From: VBAU01 sp036005185
Lineage (GTDB): Bacteria > Bacteroidota > Bacteroidia > Chitinophagales > Chitinophagaceae
Direction: 5' to 3'
Assembly: GCA_036005185.1 (NCBI GenBank)
Contig: DASYQS010000050.1
Location: forward strand, 74,066 to 138,065
Length of the DNA stretch: 64,000 bases
The notes beneath the pieces are model-generated. The model had not been told where the DNA came from, ran no database searches, and saw only the letters and a list, made by a program, of their open reading frames with translations. Made by a program: the position numbers and the translations under genes. Every line of letters starts with the position of its first letter. Positions within the stretch are counted from its first letter, which is position 1. Shown here in pieces: positions 53,613-63,065 of this stretch.

Positions 53613-55124
53613 TCACTTCCTCGCCTTTAACTGTGCCATATACAATGAAGCCGGTTGCAATCCTTGTTTATTTTGTCCCTCCCATTCGCCATCGGGTCTG
53701 TCTTTGAATCGGCCTGCCGCTTTTTCGCCTTTTAATCCAATGCAATAATTTTTTCCATTTACCCAGGGGCTTTGAACAGTTGCTCTTTTTACTGTGCAGT
53801 TCCAAAGAATTTGTGTTACACCAACCCAGCCATGACCGCTACCATAGTTGCCGCGATCTTGTATGTTAATCTCACCATCGGTTATAATATTATCATACAA
53901 TGTTCCGCTTGACCAGCGATGGTGAGGTCCAATATCAGCATGCGTTCTTTTTGCCGTACAATTATAAAATACGTTTGGCCCGCAGGTTCTGGCTTGAGTT
54001 ACAAAATCATGTCTGCCATCCGCAGCATGGCAGTTAATAAATAAGTTTTGTTGTCCTTCGTTGCAAAAAGAATAGCGGCGGCCACCGGTGATCACTGATT
54101 TATGGTCGGAGCAATTGCAATCGAGCACAGAAATATTTTTTGCCCATAGGGAAAGATGTACGCAGGAATAAGCGAAATATTTTGCTGTCACATTTCTGGC
54201 CCAGCCATTTTCTATCTTGTCAAAATGAACTGCATCCCAGGAGTGGTTTTCTGAAGTGTCAGTAAGATATTCGGATTCGCAATAAAGGTTTTCAATTCCC
54301 ACATTTGAAATTCTTCCGTCGAAGCTGTATTTATAGATCTCACCGCCGCCATATTTTGATTCCATTTCCATTACAACCGGGTTATCAATAAAAATGGTAT
54401 TGCCTTCTATTTTGGTGATCACTCTTTCGTACTGCAAATTGTATTCATTGGGCTGCCATTGTTTGGTGCCTCCCCTGGCCTCAATTTGATCCATCTTCAG
54501 ATCTTTGATCCATTGATCGGTACCTGGACGGTAGAGAATGATTCTATCTCCGGCTTTAAACCCATTAGCTGATTCAACGCGAAATGATTTAGAGCCAACT
54601 GCTACATAGTCTTGGATGATCTTCGTTCTTGTTCCATTTATCTCTTTTACATTTCCATTTCCTGAAACATTGATCAATGGTCTGTTTACTGTACCGGCTG
54701 CAACCAGTTTTGTTTCATCTCCTTCACCACGAAGAACAATTCCGCTTGCTTGTATTTTTATTTGACCGGGAATAGTATAAGTTCCCTTCTTTAATAAAAT
54801 TGCTCCGCGTAATCCATTTGCATTCAGGGGCTGTTTGGATAATTCATCGATCGCATCCTGGATCTGTTTCTCCGCGTCTGCAGAAGCGGTGACCGTTTTT
54901 ACAACGGCCACATTTGCGATTTCTTTATCTCCGGCATAATAGCCCACAAGACTAAAATCAGGGATGATATTTCCTTTTTCATCGGCAGCATATTGCAGGC
55001 TGCCGTCCTTATTTTGTTTGATGAATTTTGACTGCCAGGTATCAACTGGTTTGAATGAAATGGTAAAAGCAGTGGTGAGTAAAAAGCCAATTGCAGCAAT
55101 CAGTTTAGCAGGCATAGCGGTCAT
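53613..55124 (-). CDS. Secreted right-handed beta-helix protein, pectate-lyase-like
   Basis: A 503-residue secreted protein with a signal peptide (~1-24) and a short N-terminal segment (VDTWQSKFIKQNKDGSLQYA), followed by a parallel beta-helix. Helix-type repeats include LRGAILLKKGTYTIPGQIKI, GIVLRGEGDETKL, VHLSLWAKNISVLDCNCSD, HDFVTQARTCGPNVFYNCTA and HADIGPHHRWSSGTLYDNII. The basic and acidic residues of the last segments could form an active site, but I cannot assign a lyase family. An uncharacterised lyase or hydrolase acting on a uronic or rhamnose-containing glycan is plausible from its neighbours (GH105, GH28). ATG 55115 is an alternative start. Confidence 0.7.
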   Translation of the reverse strand: MTAMPAKLIAAIGFLLTTAFTISFKPVDTWQSKFIKQNKDGSLQYAADEKGNIIPDFSLVGYYAGDKEIANVAVVKTVTASADAEKQIQDAIDELSKQPLNANGLRGAILLKKGTYTIPGQIKIQASGIVLRGEGDETKLVAAGTVNRPLINVSGNGNVKEINGTRTKIIQDYVAVGSKSFRVESANGFKAGDRIILYRPGTDQWIKDLKMDQIEARGGTKQWQPNEYNLQYERVITKIEGNTIFIDNPVVMEMESKYGGGEIYKYSFDGRISNVGIENLYCESEYLTDTSENHSWDAVHFDKIENGWARNVTAKYFAYSCVHLSLWAKNISVLDCNCSDHKSVITGGRRYSFCNEGQQNLFINCHAADGRHDFVTQARTCGPNVFYNCTAKRTHADIGPHHRWSSGTLYDNIITDGEINIQDRGNYGSGHGWVGVTQILWNCTVKRATVQSPWVNGKNYCIGLKGEKAAGRFKDRPDGEWEGQNKQGLQPASLYMAQLKARK

Positions 55125-55249
55125 CGTTTAGAGTTCGACATAATATTCCAACAAAAAATCAATATTTGAACACCCATGCCAGAATTGCTGAATGAATAGC
55201 TAATCATATAAAATAGAAGCTGGTAAAATATTGTTCTATTGCGACATTA

Positions 55250-55279
55250 CTTTGTGTTCGGAGCACGAAGGGCACAAAG
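55250..55279. repeat. CTTTGTG/CACAAAG hairpin repeat, copy 1
   Basis: CTTTGTG (55250-55256) pairs with CACAAAG (55273-55279) just upstream of GH97. It is part of a small family with related hairpins at 57223-57298 and 63003-63034. Confidence 0.5.
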
Positions 55280-55324
55280 AACCACTAAGTGCACGAAGAA
55301 CAACCAACGAAATGCAAGAGCTAT

Positions 55325-57205
55325 ATGAAAAATAAACTGCTGCTTTTTTATTTACCATTTCTTTTATTTGTTTCACTGGCTGTTTTAGGTGCTGATACTA
55401 CTGTTGTAAAAAGCCCAAATGGTAAAATTCATTTCAAATTATTTCAGAAAAATAACCAGCTCAATTTTTCTGTTACTTACCAAGGTAAAACCGTTATTGC
55501 GTCGTCACCGATTTCAATGACCGTTAATGATATTTCTGCAACCAGCAAACTAAAAATCGTAACGATAAAGCGTTCTACTATAAATGAAACATATTCAGTA
55601 ATGGGTGCGCATTCTAAGGCTGTTAATAAGTGTAATGCAGCAACCGTTTTGATGAAAGCCGGAGGTGGTGCTATAAATTCTGATCTTGAGATTAGAGTAT
55701 TTGATGATGGAGTAAGTTTTCGTCATATCATCAATACAGAATCGCCGAAATATGTTCCGGATGAAGCGACCGTTTTTAATCTTCCCTCTGGAAGTTTTCT
55801 TTGGTACCATGATATGGAAATGCATTATGAAGGTGTGCATGTAAAAAAGAAAATTGATGAAGTGAGAGATAGTGAATGGGTAGCGCCACCGGCTACCTTT
55901 AAATTACCGCAAGGGGTTTATGCGTCAATTACTGAAGCGGCTCTTGAAGATTATCCCGGCATGACGTTGCAGGCGAATGGAAAAAATGGATTGATGATCA
56001 GATTGCCTCAGCATGTGCCTACCAATTATCCGTATCGTTTGCGTTATAGTCCTGAAGATACGGCAAGATTAAAACAACCTGCTTCGGTTTCCTTACCTAT
56101 AAAAACACCATGGCGAGTGATCTTAATTGGCGATCTAAATGCCATAGTCAACAGCGATATTATTACCAATCTAAGTTCACCTCCTGATCCAAAACTTTTT
56201 CCGAAAGGAAATCAAACGGAATGGATCAAAACCGGTCGTGCCGTGTGGAAATATTTGAATGGTGGTGGTGAGGGCACTTTGGAAGTGATGAAACATTTCA
56301 CGGATGGAGCCGCGGCATTAGGATTTGAACATAATATTCTCGAAGGCTTTTGGACAAGATGGAGCGATGCGCAGCTTAAAGAATTGGTTGATTACTCAAA
56401 ACAAAAAGGTGTTGGCATTTGGCTTTGGAAACATTCAAAAAGTTTGCGTGATCCTTTATCACGAGATAGTTTTTTCAAAAAATGCAATGAGCTTGGAATT
56501 GCTGGAGCCAAAATCGATTTTTTTGATCACGAAGCAAAGGAGGTGATTGATCTTTATTCAGCAATTTTTAAAGAAGCCGCACAGTATCACGTATTGCTCG
56601 ATTTTCATGGAGCTAACAAGCCAACGGGTTTGACAAGAACTTATCCCAATTCACTGACATATGAAGCCGTGAAAGGAATGGAAGCAAGCCGGTTAGTGGA
56701 TAGGGCCACACATGAAACAACGATTCCCTTTACACGATGTTTAGCTGGTCCTGCAGAATATACGGTGATGATGTTTAATGAGAGAAGAAAAAATACAACA
56801 TGGGCGCACCAAATTGCGAGTGCGGCCATTCTATCCGCGCCGTTGCTAACCTATGCAGCTAACCCCGATACCATTTTAGCAAACCCTGCTGTGGAAATGA
56901 TCAAGAGCATTCCCGCTATTTGGGATGAGACAATTGTTTTATCTAGCTCAGAGATCGGCCAACTGGCTGCTTATGCAAGAAGAAAAGGCAATGACTGGTT
57001 TGTTGCTGTAATGAATGGAGTTGAACCGAAAAAAATAAAAATTCCATTAAGTTTTCTGAAAGGAAGCTATAGGGCTTTGATCGCAAAAGATGATTCAGCT
57101 AATCCCGCTTCTGTGATCATGGAGAATAAGAATTATGGCAACAGCGATGTAATTGAATTAGATCTAGTTTCCGGTGGCGGATTTATTGGACGATTCACGA
57201 AATAA
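55325..57205 (+). CDS. GH97 alpha-glycosidase, retaining (alpha-galactosidase-like) type
   Basis: A 626-residue secreted enzyme (ATG 55325 begins the signal peptide; an upstream frame extension from 55289 lacks one). The N-terminal beta-supersandwich (~25-280) has KSPNGKIHFKLF and VSFRHIINTE; the barrel follows with ILEGFWTRWSD and GIWLWKHSKS. Asp398 in AGAKIDFF and Glu453 in KGMEAS lie 55 residues apart, as do the nucleophile and acid/base of the retaining GH97 alpha-galactosidase BT1871. This argues for retaining chemistry rather than the SusB-type inverting glucosidase. It needs Ca2+ in the family. It begins the plus-strand block at 55-64 kb. Confidence 0.88.
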   Translation: MKNKLLLFYLPFLLFVSLAVLGADTTVVKSPNGKIHFKLFQKNNQLNFSVTYQGKTVIASSPISMTVNDISATSKLKIVTIKRSTINETYSVMGAHSKAVNKCNAATVLMKAGGGAINSDLEIRVFDDGVSFRHIINTESPKYVPDEATVFNLPSGSFLWYHDMEMHYEGVHVKKKIDEVRDSEWVAPPATFKLPQGVYASITEAALEDYPGMTLQANGKNGLMIRLPQHVPTNYPYRLRYSPEDTARLKQPASVSLPIKTPWRVILIGDLNAIVNSDIITNLSSPPDPKLFPKGNQTEWIKTGRAVWKYLNGGGEGTLEVMKHFTDGAAALGFEHNILEGFWTRWSDAQLKELVDYSKQKGVGIWLWKHSKSLRDPLSRDSFFKKCNELGIAGAKIDFFDHEAKEVIDLYSAIFKEAAQYHVLLDFHGANKPTGLTRTYPNSLTYEAVKGMEASRLVDRATHETTIPFTRCLAGPAEYTVMMFNERRKNTTWAHQIASAAILSAPLLTYAANPDTILANPAVEMIKSIPAIWDETIVLSSSEIGQLAAYARRKGNDWFVAVMNGVEPKKIKIPLSFLKGSYRALIAKDDSANPASVIMENKNYGNSDVIELDLVSGGGFIGRFTK

Positions 57206-57222
57206 ATTCTATTTGTATAATT

Positions 57223-57298
57223 AACCACATAGATAAATAAGAACATAGGTTACACATAGACTATGTGAATTCTAAATACTTTGTGTGCCTATGTGGTT
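57223..57298. repeat. Nested inverted repeat, AACCACATAG family
   Basis: Outer arms AACCACATAG (57223-57232) and CTATGTGGTT (57289-57298) enclose a second hairpin CACATAG-A-CTATGTG (57253-57267), giving a cruciform-capable element in the 117-bp gap between GH97 and GH28. Confidence 0.65.
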
Positions 57299-57322
57299 TA
57301 AAACAATTATAAATCCTTTGCA

Positions 57323-58864
57323 ATGCTAACAACTCTTCGAGTAAAAATTATTTTCTTTATTCTTCTTCTTTCTATTTCATTTACGGCAATTACTGCGCAG
57401 TCAAAAATTTTTTTTAACATAAAAGATTATGGCGCAAAGGGGGATTCGATAACTATTGATAGTGATGCAATAAACAAGGCGATCGATGCAGCCGCTGCAA
57501 GTGGGGGAGGCACGATTTATTTTCCTCCCGGTATTTATGCCTCATACAGCATTCGATTAAAAAACAATATTTGTCTATTCATTGACAAAGGAGCTATTAT
57601 TCTTGGCACAAAAGAAGTGAATGGTGTTGGATACGATGATCCCGAACCAAAAACTTCTTATGATGCATACCAGGATTTTGGACATAACCACTGGAAGAAT
57701 AGTTTGATCTGGGGTATCGATCTGCATGATATATCCATTGTGGGGCAAGGATTGATCTGGGGAAAAGGATTATCAAGAAGCACTAACCAACCTAAAGGCG
57801 GAGGCAACAAAGCAATAGGATTGAAGAATTGTTACAACGTGACTCTTTCCGATTTTTCAGTTCTGCATGGCGGACACTTTGCTTTGCTGGCAACGGGAGT
57901 TGACAATCTCACCATTCATAATTTGAAAGTAGATACCGATCGTGATGGTTTTGATATTGATTGCTGTAAAAATGTTCGTGTGTCCAATTGCACGGTCAAT
58001 TCTCCTTTTGATGATGGCATTTGTTTGAAAAGTTCTTTTGGTCTTGGATATGCAAAAGCAACAGAGAATGTTACCATCACCAATTGCCAGGTCAGCGGCT
58101 ATGATGAAGGAACACTGCTCGATGGAACTTTCAAACGGAATTATAAACGTTATTCTGATAGCTCAACGACAGGAAGAATAAAGTTTGGAACTGAATCGAA
58201 TGGAGGATTTAAAAATATTACGATCACCAATTGTGTATTTGATTATTCGAGAGGACTTGCGCTTGAAACCGTGGATGGAGCATTGCTTGAAGATGTAACG
58301 ATCTCCAACATCACCATGCATGATATCACCAATGCACCAATCTTTATTCGTCTTGGTGCCAGAATGAGGGGCCCCGATTCATTGAAGATGGGCACCTGTC
58401 GCAGGATCATCCTTAGCAATATCGTGGCATACAATGTTGACTGGAGGCATGGCTGTATCATCAGCGGCCTGCCTGGTTACGATATTGAAGATTTACAATT
58501 AAATAATATTCGCATCTATTATACGGGCGGTGGACCAAAAGATTCAGTCAATCGTGTTGTTCCCGAGTTTGAAAAAGATTATCCAGAGCCTTATCGGTGG
58601 AGAGTGATGCCTTCGTATGGTTTTTTCTTGCGTCATGTAAAGAATGTAAAAATGCAAAATGTGCAGGTCAGCTTTATGAAAGATGACCCTCGTCCTCCTT
58701 TTATTTTAGATGATGTTAAAGGAGCGATTCTTTACGATATACAAGCGCAGAAAACCTCGGATGCTTTTTATTTAATGCTGAAAAATGTGCAGGATATAAA
58801 TATTCAGAAAATGAGAGGAGTGAAAGACCGTAATATTAAAAATACGGAGAGTAAGAAGTTATGA
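57323..58864 (+). CDS. GH28 glycosidase (polygalacturonase / rhamnogalacturonan-hydrolase-like)
   Basis: A 513-residue secreted right-handed beta-helix enzyme with a signal peptide (~1-26, ITAQS). Catalytic-region residues are TDRDGFDID (Asp206, Asp208, Asp211) and SPFDDGICLKS (Asp230/231), followed by TGRIKFGTESNGG. No G-H-G is seen, as in many Bacteroidota exo-acting paralogues. Long insertions (SYDAYQDFGHNHWKNSLIWG) would narrow the groove and suit an exo-enzyme releasing rhamnose or galacturonate from rhamnogalacturonan-like chains; this is inference. Its TGA overlaps the next ATG (ATGA at 58861-58864). Confidence 0.87.
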   Translation: MLTTLRVKIIFFILLLSISFTAITAQSKIFFNIKDYGAKGDSITIDSDAINKAIDAAAASGGGTIYFPPGIYASYSIRLKNNICLFIDKGAIILGTKEVNGVGYDDPEPKTSYDAYQDFGHNHWKNSLIWGIDLHDISIVGQGLIWGKGLSRSTNQPKGGGNKAIGLKNCYNVTLSDFSVLHGGHFALLATGVDNLTIHNLKVDTDRDGFDIDCCKNVRVSNCTVNSPFDDGICLKSSFGLGYAKATENVTITNCQVSGYDEGTLLDGTFKRNYKRYSDSSTTGRIKFGTESNGGFKNITITNCVFDYSRGLALETVDGALLEDVTISNITMHDITNAPIFIRLGARMRGPDSLKMGTCRRIILSNIVAYNVDWRHGCIISGLPGYDIEDLQLNNIRIYYTGGGPKDSVNRVVPEFEKDYPEPYRWRVMPSYGFFLRHVKNVKMQNVQVSFMKDDPRPPFILDDVKGAILYDIQAQKTSDAFYLMLKNVQDINIQKMRGVKDRNIKNTESKKL

Positions 58865-59955
58865 GTTATCGTTTTCGGGCTTGTAAAGTTACTTCTAAAA
58901 AAATCTTAAAAATGATTTTCAGAATTTTTAGCATAGTGCTTTTAATCTCATTATTTGCAGTATTTCCATCTGTGGCGCAATTAAAGACTGATTCTTCTGC
59001 TAAAGCTGATTCAGTTTCCAAACCAAAAACGGAAAGGCCTGCTGCAAGGGCGCCGATGCCTGAAATATTGCCGGGTAAAGGTCTTGCCCAGCATGATTTT
59101 ATTTATACCGGTGAGTGGGATACCCGAAAGGATTCACAAACTATTTCTCTTATTCGCGGGGGTAAAGTTATTTGGACCTATTCCATTCCGAACAAAGACC
59201 ATAATAACGTTTTGAGTGAATTCAGTGACTTACACTTACTTTCAAATGGAAATGTTCTTTATGCTTGCAAAACGGGAGCTGCTGAAGTAACGAGGGATAA
59301 AAAAATTATTTGGAGTTATGAATGTCCTTCAGGAACCGAATGTCATTCGGCCCAGCCCATTGGGTTAGATAAAGTTTTTTTATGCCAGAACGGAACGCCG
59401 GCAAAAGCTATGATCATCAATAAAAAAACAGGAAAGGTTGAAATGGAGCATGAACTACAAACGAAAAATCCTAACGATCCAAAATCTATTCATGGACAGT
59501 TTCGAAATATCCGGATGACTAAACAAGGAACTTACTTGATCCCGCATTTGAATTTGGGCAAGGTGATCGAATATGATAAGAATTGGAATGTTATTTTTTC
59601 TGCTGATGCTCCATCAGCCTGGTATGCCGAACATTTGAAAAATGGAAATACATTGATCAGCGGTAACCAGCATGGTTATGTAAGAGAAGTAAATCCAAAA
59701 GGAGAAATTGTTTGGGAAATAAACAAAGATGACCTGCATGGATTTCCACTTTATACTGTTCATCAGGTTGCAAGATTAGCGAATGGAAATACAGTGATCT
59801 GCAACTGGGGTGGTTTTCTTCGAAAAGAAGATTGGGATAAAGTGGTACAGGTGATCGAGGTAACACCGGATAAAAAAGTTGTATGGGCCTTGCATCAGTG
59901 GAAGAACCCTGATCTGGGGCCTTCTTCGTGCATACAAATTTTAGATGATAGATAA
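58861..59955 (+). CDS. Secreted beta-propeller protein (PQQ/arylsulfotransferase-like repeats)
   Basis: A 364-residue exported protein with repeated beta-propeller blades: GKVIWTYSIPN, HLLSNGNVLYACKTGAAEVT, KKIIWSYECPSGTECHSAQP, ENGNT-like ...HLKNGNTLISGNQHGYVREV, KGEIVWEINKDD, RLANGNTVICNWGG and KKVVWALHQW. A short Ala/Pro-rich linker (~45-60) follows the signal peptide. The signal peptide starts at the internal Met18 (58912), so the true start may be there; 58861 is kept for its ATGA overlap with GH28. Such propellers occur in polysaccharide loci with unknown roles; no catalytic residues can be assigned. Confidence 0.7.
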   Translation: MSYRFRACKVTSKKILKMIFRIFSIVLLISLFAVFPSVAQLKTDSSAKADSVSKPKTERPAARAPMPEILPGKGLAQHDFIYTGEWDTRKDSQTISLIRGGKVIWTYSIPNKDHNNVLSEFSDLHLLSNGNVLYACKTGAAEVTRDKKIIWSYECPSGTECHSAQPIGLDKVFLCQNGTPAKAMIINKKTGKVEMEHELQTKNPNDPKSIHGQFRNIRMTKQGTYLIPHLNLGKVIEYDKNWNVIFSADAPSAWYAEHLKNGNTLISGNQHGYVREVNPKGEIVWEINKDDLHGFPLYTVHQVARLANGNTVICNWGGFLRKEDWDKVVQVIEVTPDKKVVWALHQWKNPDLGPSSCIQILDDR

Positions 59956-60038
59956 GAACTAAAAGGCACAAGGAACAAGACACAAAACATCGGCAATCGT
60001 GTGTACTCTGCGACTCCTTGGTAAAATAATTCAGAAAG

Positions 60039-62081
60039 ATGAAAAGCATTATTCTAATCCTATTTCCTTTTTGCATTTTTCCTTATTCATTTGCTCAAAC
60101 AAGTTTATCAAAGCAGAAAGACCGCTGGGCTATTCAACCTGATGGAAGCATTGAATGGAAAATAGATAACCAGCTGCCTCATGACGACCATATTGAAATG
60201 AGCGGCGAGAAGGTTTCATTATGGATACAATACGGTGTAGATACTTCTGGAAAGTTATCACTCAATCGCACGCTGGTATTTCCTACGTTCAGGCTGCTTC
60301 CCGTCAGAACTATAGCCAGCATGATGTACAATGTTACCGATAATGAGCTGCCAAGGATATTCATTAATGATAGATTGTTGAAAACCGGCGTTTACAATGC
60401 AGCCATTCAAACTGATCTTCCTGAAAAAGTAACCAGCATCCAGCATAAAGGCATTATGCGAGTGCAGAGTGAGTTGGGGAGAGACCAGTCCATAAAACTG
60501 ATCCGCACTATTTTTCCTTCAACAAAGAAACCAATGGCCATCGAAAAACTTGTTTTCATCAATAATGGAAATCAGGCTGCGAAAATTGAAATTGAATATT
60601 TGAATAGAGAAACAAGACCCGCTGCCGATCGAACAACTCCGGTGCAACATAGCTTTTTTGTTTCTACGATTGGGGCAGGCATAAAAACAATTCAGCCTCG
60701 CGATTCGGCCATATTCGCTATCGTGTATCAAGCAACGAATGCGAACAACACATTTATTGATGCTAATATTAATGAAGAACTGAAAGCAAGAAAAGATCGC
60801 GTGCAACAATTTCTTTCATTTCTACAGCTTGAAACACCAGATACGATTTTAAATACTGCCTTCGCTTTTGCAAAAATTCGGGCCACCGAATCGATCTATA
60901 ACACCAAGGGCGGTTACATGCACGGCCCCGGCGGGTTACGTTATTACGCAGCTATTTGGGCAAATGATCAAGCAGAATATGTGAATCCCTTTTTTGCTTT
61001 TTTGGGTGATGAGATCGCCAGCAAATCTGCAATGAATGCTTTTCGTTTGTTTGCTGGCTATATGAATGCTGATTATAAACCTATTCCTAGTTCTATCATT
61101 GCTGAAGGCGATGCGACTTGGCATGGGGCAAAGGATAGGGGAGATATGGCCATGATCGCCTATGGAGCCAGCCGCTTTGCACTCGCTTATGGAAATGTTG
61201 ATTCAGCAAAAGTTTTGTGGCCGCTGATCGAGTGGTGTCTTGAATATCTAAAACGGCAACTAAATGATGAAGGTGTAGTCACGTCGAACAGCGATGAACT
61301 CGAAGGCAGGTTTCCTGCAGGCAATGCTAATCTTAATACCAGTTCGTTGTATTATGATGCAATGCGCTCAGCAGTAATGTTGGGAAAATTGCTTAGCAAA
61401 CCGGCTGAACAAATAAAAAATTATGAACAGCAGACAAAAACACTTCGTACAAATATTGAAAGATATTTTGGAGGTACTGTCGAAGGTTTTAATACCTACC
61501 ATTACTACAAAGGCAATGACACGCTGAGAGCATGGATCGCTACGCCATTAACGGTTGGCATTTTTGATCGAAAGCTAGGAACGATTGCCGCCTTATTTTC
61601 TCCAAGATTATGGACAGAAGATGGGCTCGCTTCACTGGCAGGAAACAAAACATTTTGGGACCGCTCTACTTTATATGGACTTCGCGGAGCTTTTGCTGCG
61701 GGAGAAACCGAAAAAGCCTTGACGTTTTTAAAATATTATTCTCAGCGGAGATTATTAGGTGAACATGTTCCTTATGCTGTCGAAGCTTATCCCGAGGGAA
61801 ATCAGCGTCATCTTTCAGCAGAAAGTGGTTTGTATTGCAGGATATATATTGAGGGTATGTTTGGTATCAGACCAACAGGATTTAATTCTTTTGATATCAC
61901 TCCGAGACTACCGCAAAATTGGAACAACATGGCATTGAGAAATATCCATGCATTTCAAAACCAGTTCGATCTCGAAATAGCAAGAACAGGAAAAGATAAA
62001 TTGATGATTACGATAACAAAAGCTGGACAAAAGAAATCTTATACCATTAAAGAAGGTACAACACAAAGAATTCAATTGTGA
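60039..62081 (+). CDS. Six-hairpin ((alpha/alpha)6) glycosidase, family not assigned
   Basis: A 680-residue secreted protein: signal peptide (~1-19), an N-terminal beta-sandwich (~25-255), an (alpha/alpha)6 barrel (~265-600) and a C-terminal beta domain with NIHAFQNQFDLEIARTGKDK. Barrel motifs are GPGGLRYYAAIWANDQAEYV, GDATWHGAKDRGDMAMIAYG, TSNSDELEGRFPAGNANLNT, ALYCR-like ESGLYCRIYIEGMFGIRP and AVEAYPEGNQRHLSAE. This layout is shared by GH78, GH95 and related six-hairpin enzymes; I cannot place it in a named family. Candidate acids are the Asp of WANDQAE and the Glu of DELEGRF. A rhamnosidase- or fucosidase-like exo-activity is possible. Confidence 0.7.
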   Translation: MKSIILILFPFCIFPYSFAQTSLSKQKDRWAIQPDGSIEWKIDNQLPHDDHIEMSGEKVSLWIQYGVDTSGKLSLNRTLVFPTFRLLPVRTIASMMYNVTDNELPRIFINDRLLKTGVYNAAIQTDLPEKVTSIQHKGIMRVQSELGRDQSIKLIRTIFPSTKKPMAIEKLVFINNGNQAAKIEIEYLNRETRPAADRTTPVQHSFFVSTIGAGIKTIQPRDSAIFAIVYQATNANNTFIDANINEELKARKDRVQQFLSFLQLETPDTILNTAFAFAKIRATESIYNTKGGYMHGPGGLRYYAAIWANDQAEYVNPFFAFLGDEIASKSAMNAFRLFAGYMNADYKPIPSSIIAEGDATWHGAKDRGDMAMIAYGASRFALAYGNVDSAKVLWPLIEWCLEYLKRQLNDEGVVTSNSDELEGRFPAGNANLNTSSLYYDAMRSAVMLGKLLSKPAEQIKNYEQQTKTLRTNIERYFGGTVEGFNTYHYYKGNDTLRAWIATPLTVGIFDRKLGTIAALFSPRLWTEDGLASLAGNKTFWDRSTLYGLRGAFAAGETEKALTFLKYYSQRRLLGEHVPYAVEAYPEGNQRHLSAESGLYCRIYIEGMFGIRPTGFNSFDITPRLPQNWNNMALRNIHAFQNQFDLEIARTGKDKLMITITKAGQKKSYTIKEGTTQRIQL

Positions 62082-62083
62082 AA

Positions 62084-62965
62084 ATGAATTTTATGAAATC
62101 AATTGTGATATTATTTTTTCTAACAATGATGGCGGGGGATTGTGAAAAGAAGAGTTCATCAACTTCTTCAACAACGCCTCCACCAGCTCCGGTTGTAACT
62201 TATGGAGTAAAACTTGTTGCTGATGGGCCAGGCAATACTTACGAGCTGATCTCATCTGTGCTTGGCGGTGATCCCATGGAGGACCCCGATTGTGCGCATC
62301 CTTCATTTGGCAGACATGTAGCGGAAGTGTTTGATAACTCGTTAAATAAAAATGTATTTGCTTTTTATATTCATGTAACTCCTGATAATGATCGCTGCAA
62401 CGGTGCAACCGATCGCCAGCGCAATGAGATCAAGACTTATGGCCCTTCACCAGATAATCTGAAAGGACAATTGAATGATACAGTTACTTATCGCTGGAAA
62501 TTTAAGATCGATGCAGGTTTTCAACCTTCACCCAGCTTTACACACATTCACCAAATAAAAGCCGGAGATGGAACGAATGATGGCGCTCCGATCATTACGA
62601 TCACACCTAGATATGGTAACCCTGATCAGTTAGAGATCATTCATACCGGCAATACCTCTGCGTCAACATTAGGAAAAGTAAAAACAGTTGATCTCGCTAC
62701 CTTCAAAGGAACATGGGTTGAAGTAATTGAAAAAGTTATTTACAAAACGGCAGGTCATTATGAGATCAGCATTAAAAGAATGAGTGATGGGGCAGTACTG
62801 TTAACCTATAGCAATGACAATATCGACATGTGGCGTGATGATGCTAGTTTCTGTCGTCCCAAATGGGGAATTTATCGCAGCCTGAACAATGTTTCTTATT
62901 TGCGTGATGAAGAAGTTCGGTTTGCAGATTTTTGTATTGCTGAAGGGAAGGCGGTTTGCCCATGA
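62084..62965 (+). CDS. Jelly-roll polysaccharide-lyase-like lipoprotein
   Basis: A 293-residue lipoprotein candidate (MMAGDCEKK, atypical -1 Asp) with a Ser/Thr/Pro linker, then a concanavalin-like beta-jelly roll: HVAEVFDNSLNKNVFAFYIH, DRQRNEIKTYGPSP, VTYRWKFKID, FTHIHQIKAGDGTNDGAPII and RPKWGIYRSLNNVSYLRDEE. The triplet QRNEIK, HIHQIKA and KWGIYR occupies the same places as RxExR, QIH and YxKxGxY in PL7/PL13/PL18-type lyases, so a PL20- or PF14099-like glucuronan or uronan lyase is likely. A carbohydrate-binding role without catalysis is the alternative. It starts 2 bp after the previous stop (ATG 62084). Confidence 0.65.
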   Translation: MNFMKSIVILFFLTMMAGDCEKKSSSTSSTTPPPAPVVTYGVKLVADGPGNTYELISSVLGGDPMEDPDCAHPSFGRHVAEVFDNSLNKNVFAFYIHVTPDNDRCNGATDRQRNEIKTYGPSPDNLKGQLNDTVTYRWKFKIDAGFQPSPSFTHIHQIKAGDGTNDGAPIITITPRYGNPDQLEIIHTGNTSASTLGKVKTVDLATFKGTWVEVIEKVIYKTAGHYEISIKRMSDGAVLLTYSNDNIDMWRDDASFCRPKWGIYRSLNNVSYLRDEEVRFADFCIAEGKAVCP

Positions 62966-63002
62966 ACTGATTGAGGCATTGTGTTCTTTGCGGTTCGTCA
63001 TG

Positions 63003-63034
63003 TCCTTTGTGGTCCATTTTAGTACCACAAAGGA
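63003..63034. repeat. Perfect hairpin repeat, TCCTTTGTGGT family
   Basis: TCCTTTGTGGT (63003-63013) and ACCACAAAGGA (63024-63034) form an 11-bp perfect stem with a 10-nt loop, followed by AGAGGG and not by a T-run. It lies between the lyase-like lipoprotein and the oxidoreductase and is related to the elements at 55250-55279 and 57223-57298. Confidence 0.6.
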
Positions 63035-63065
63035 AGAGGGTATTAAAAATTATTTATCAATTACT

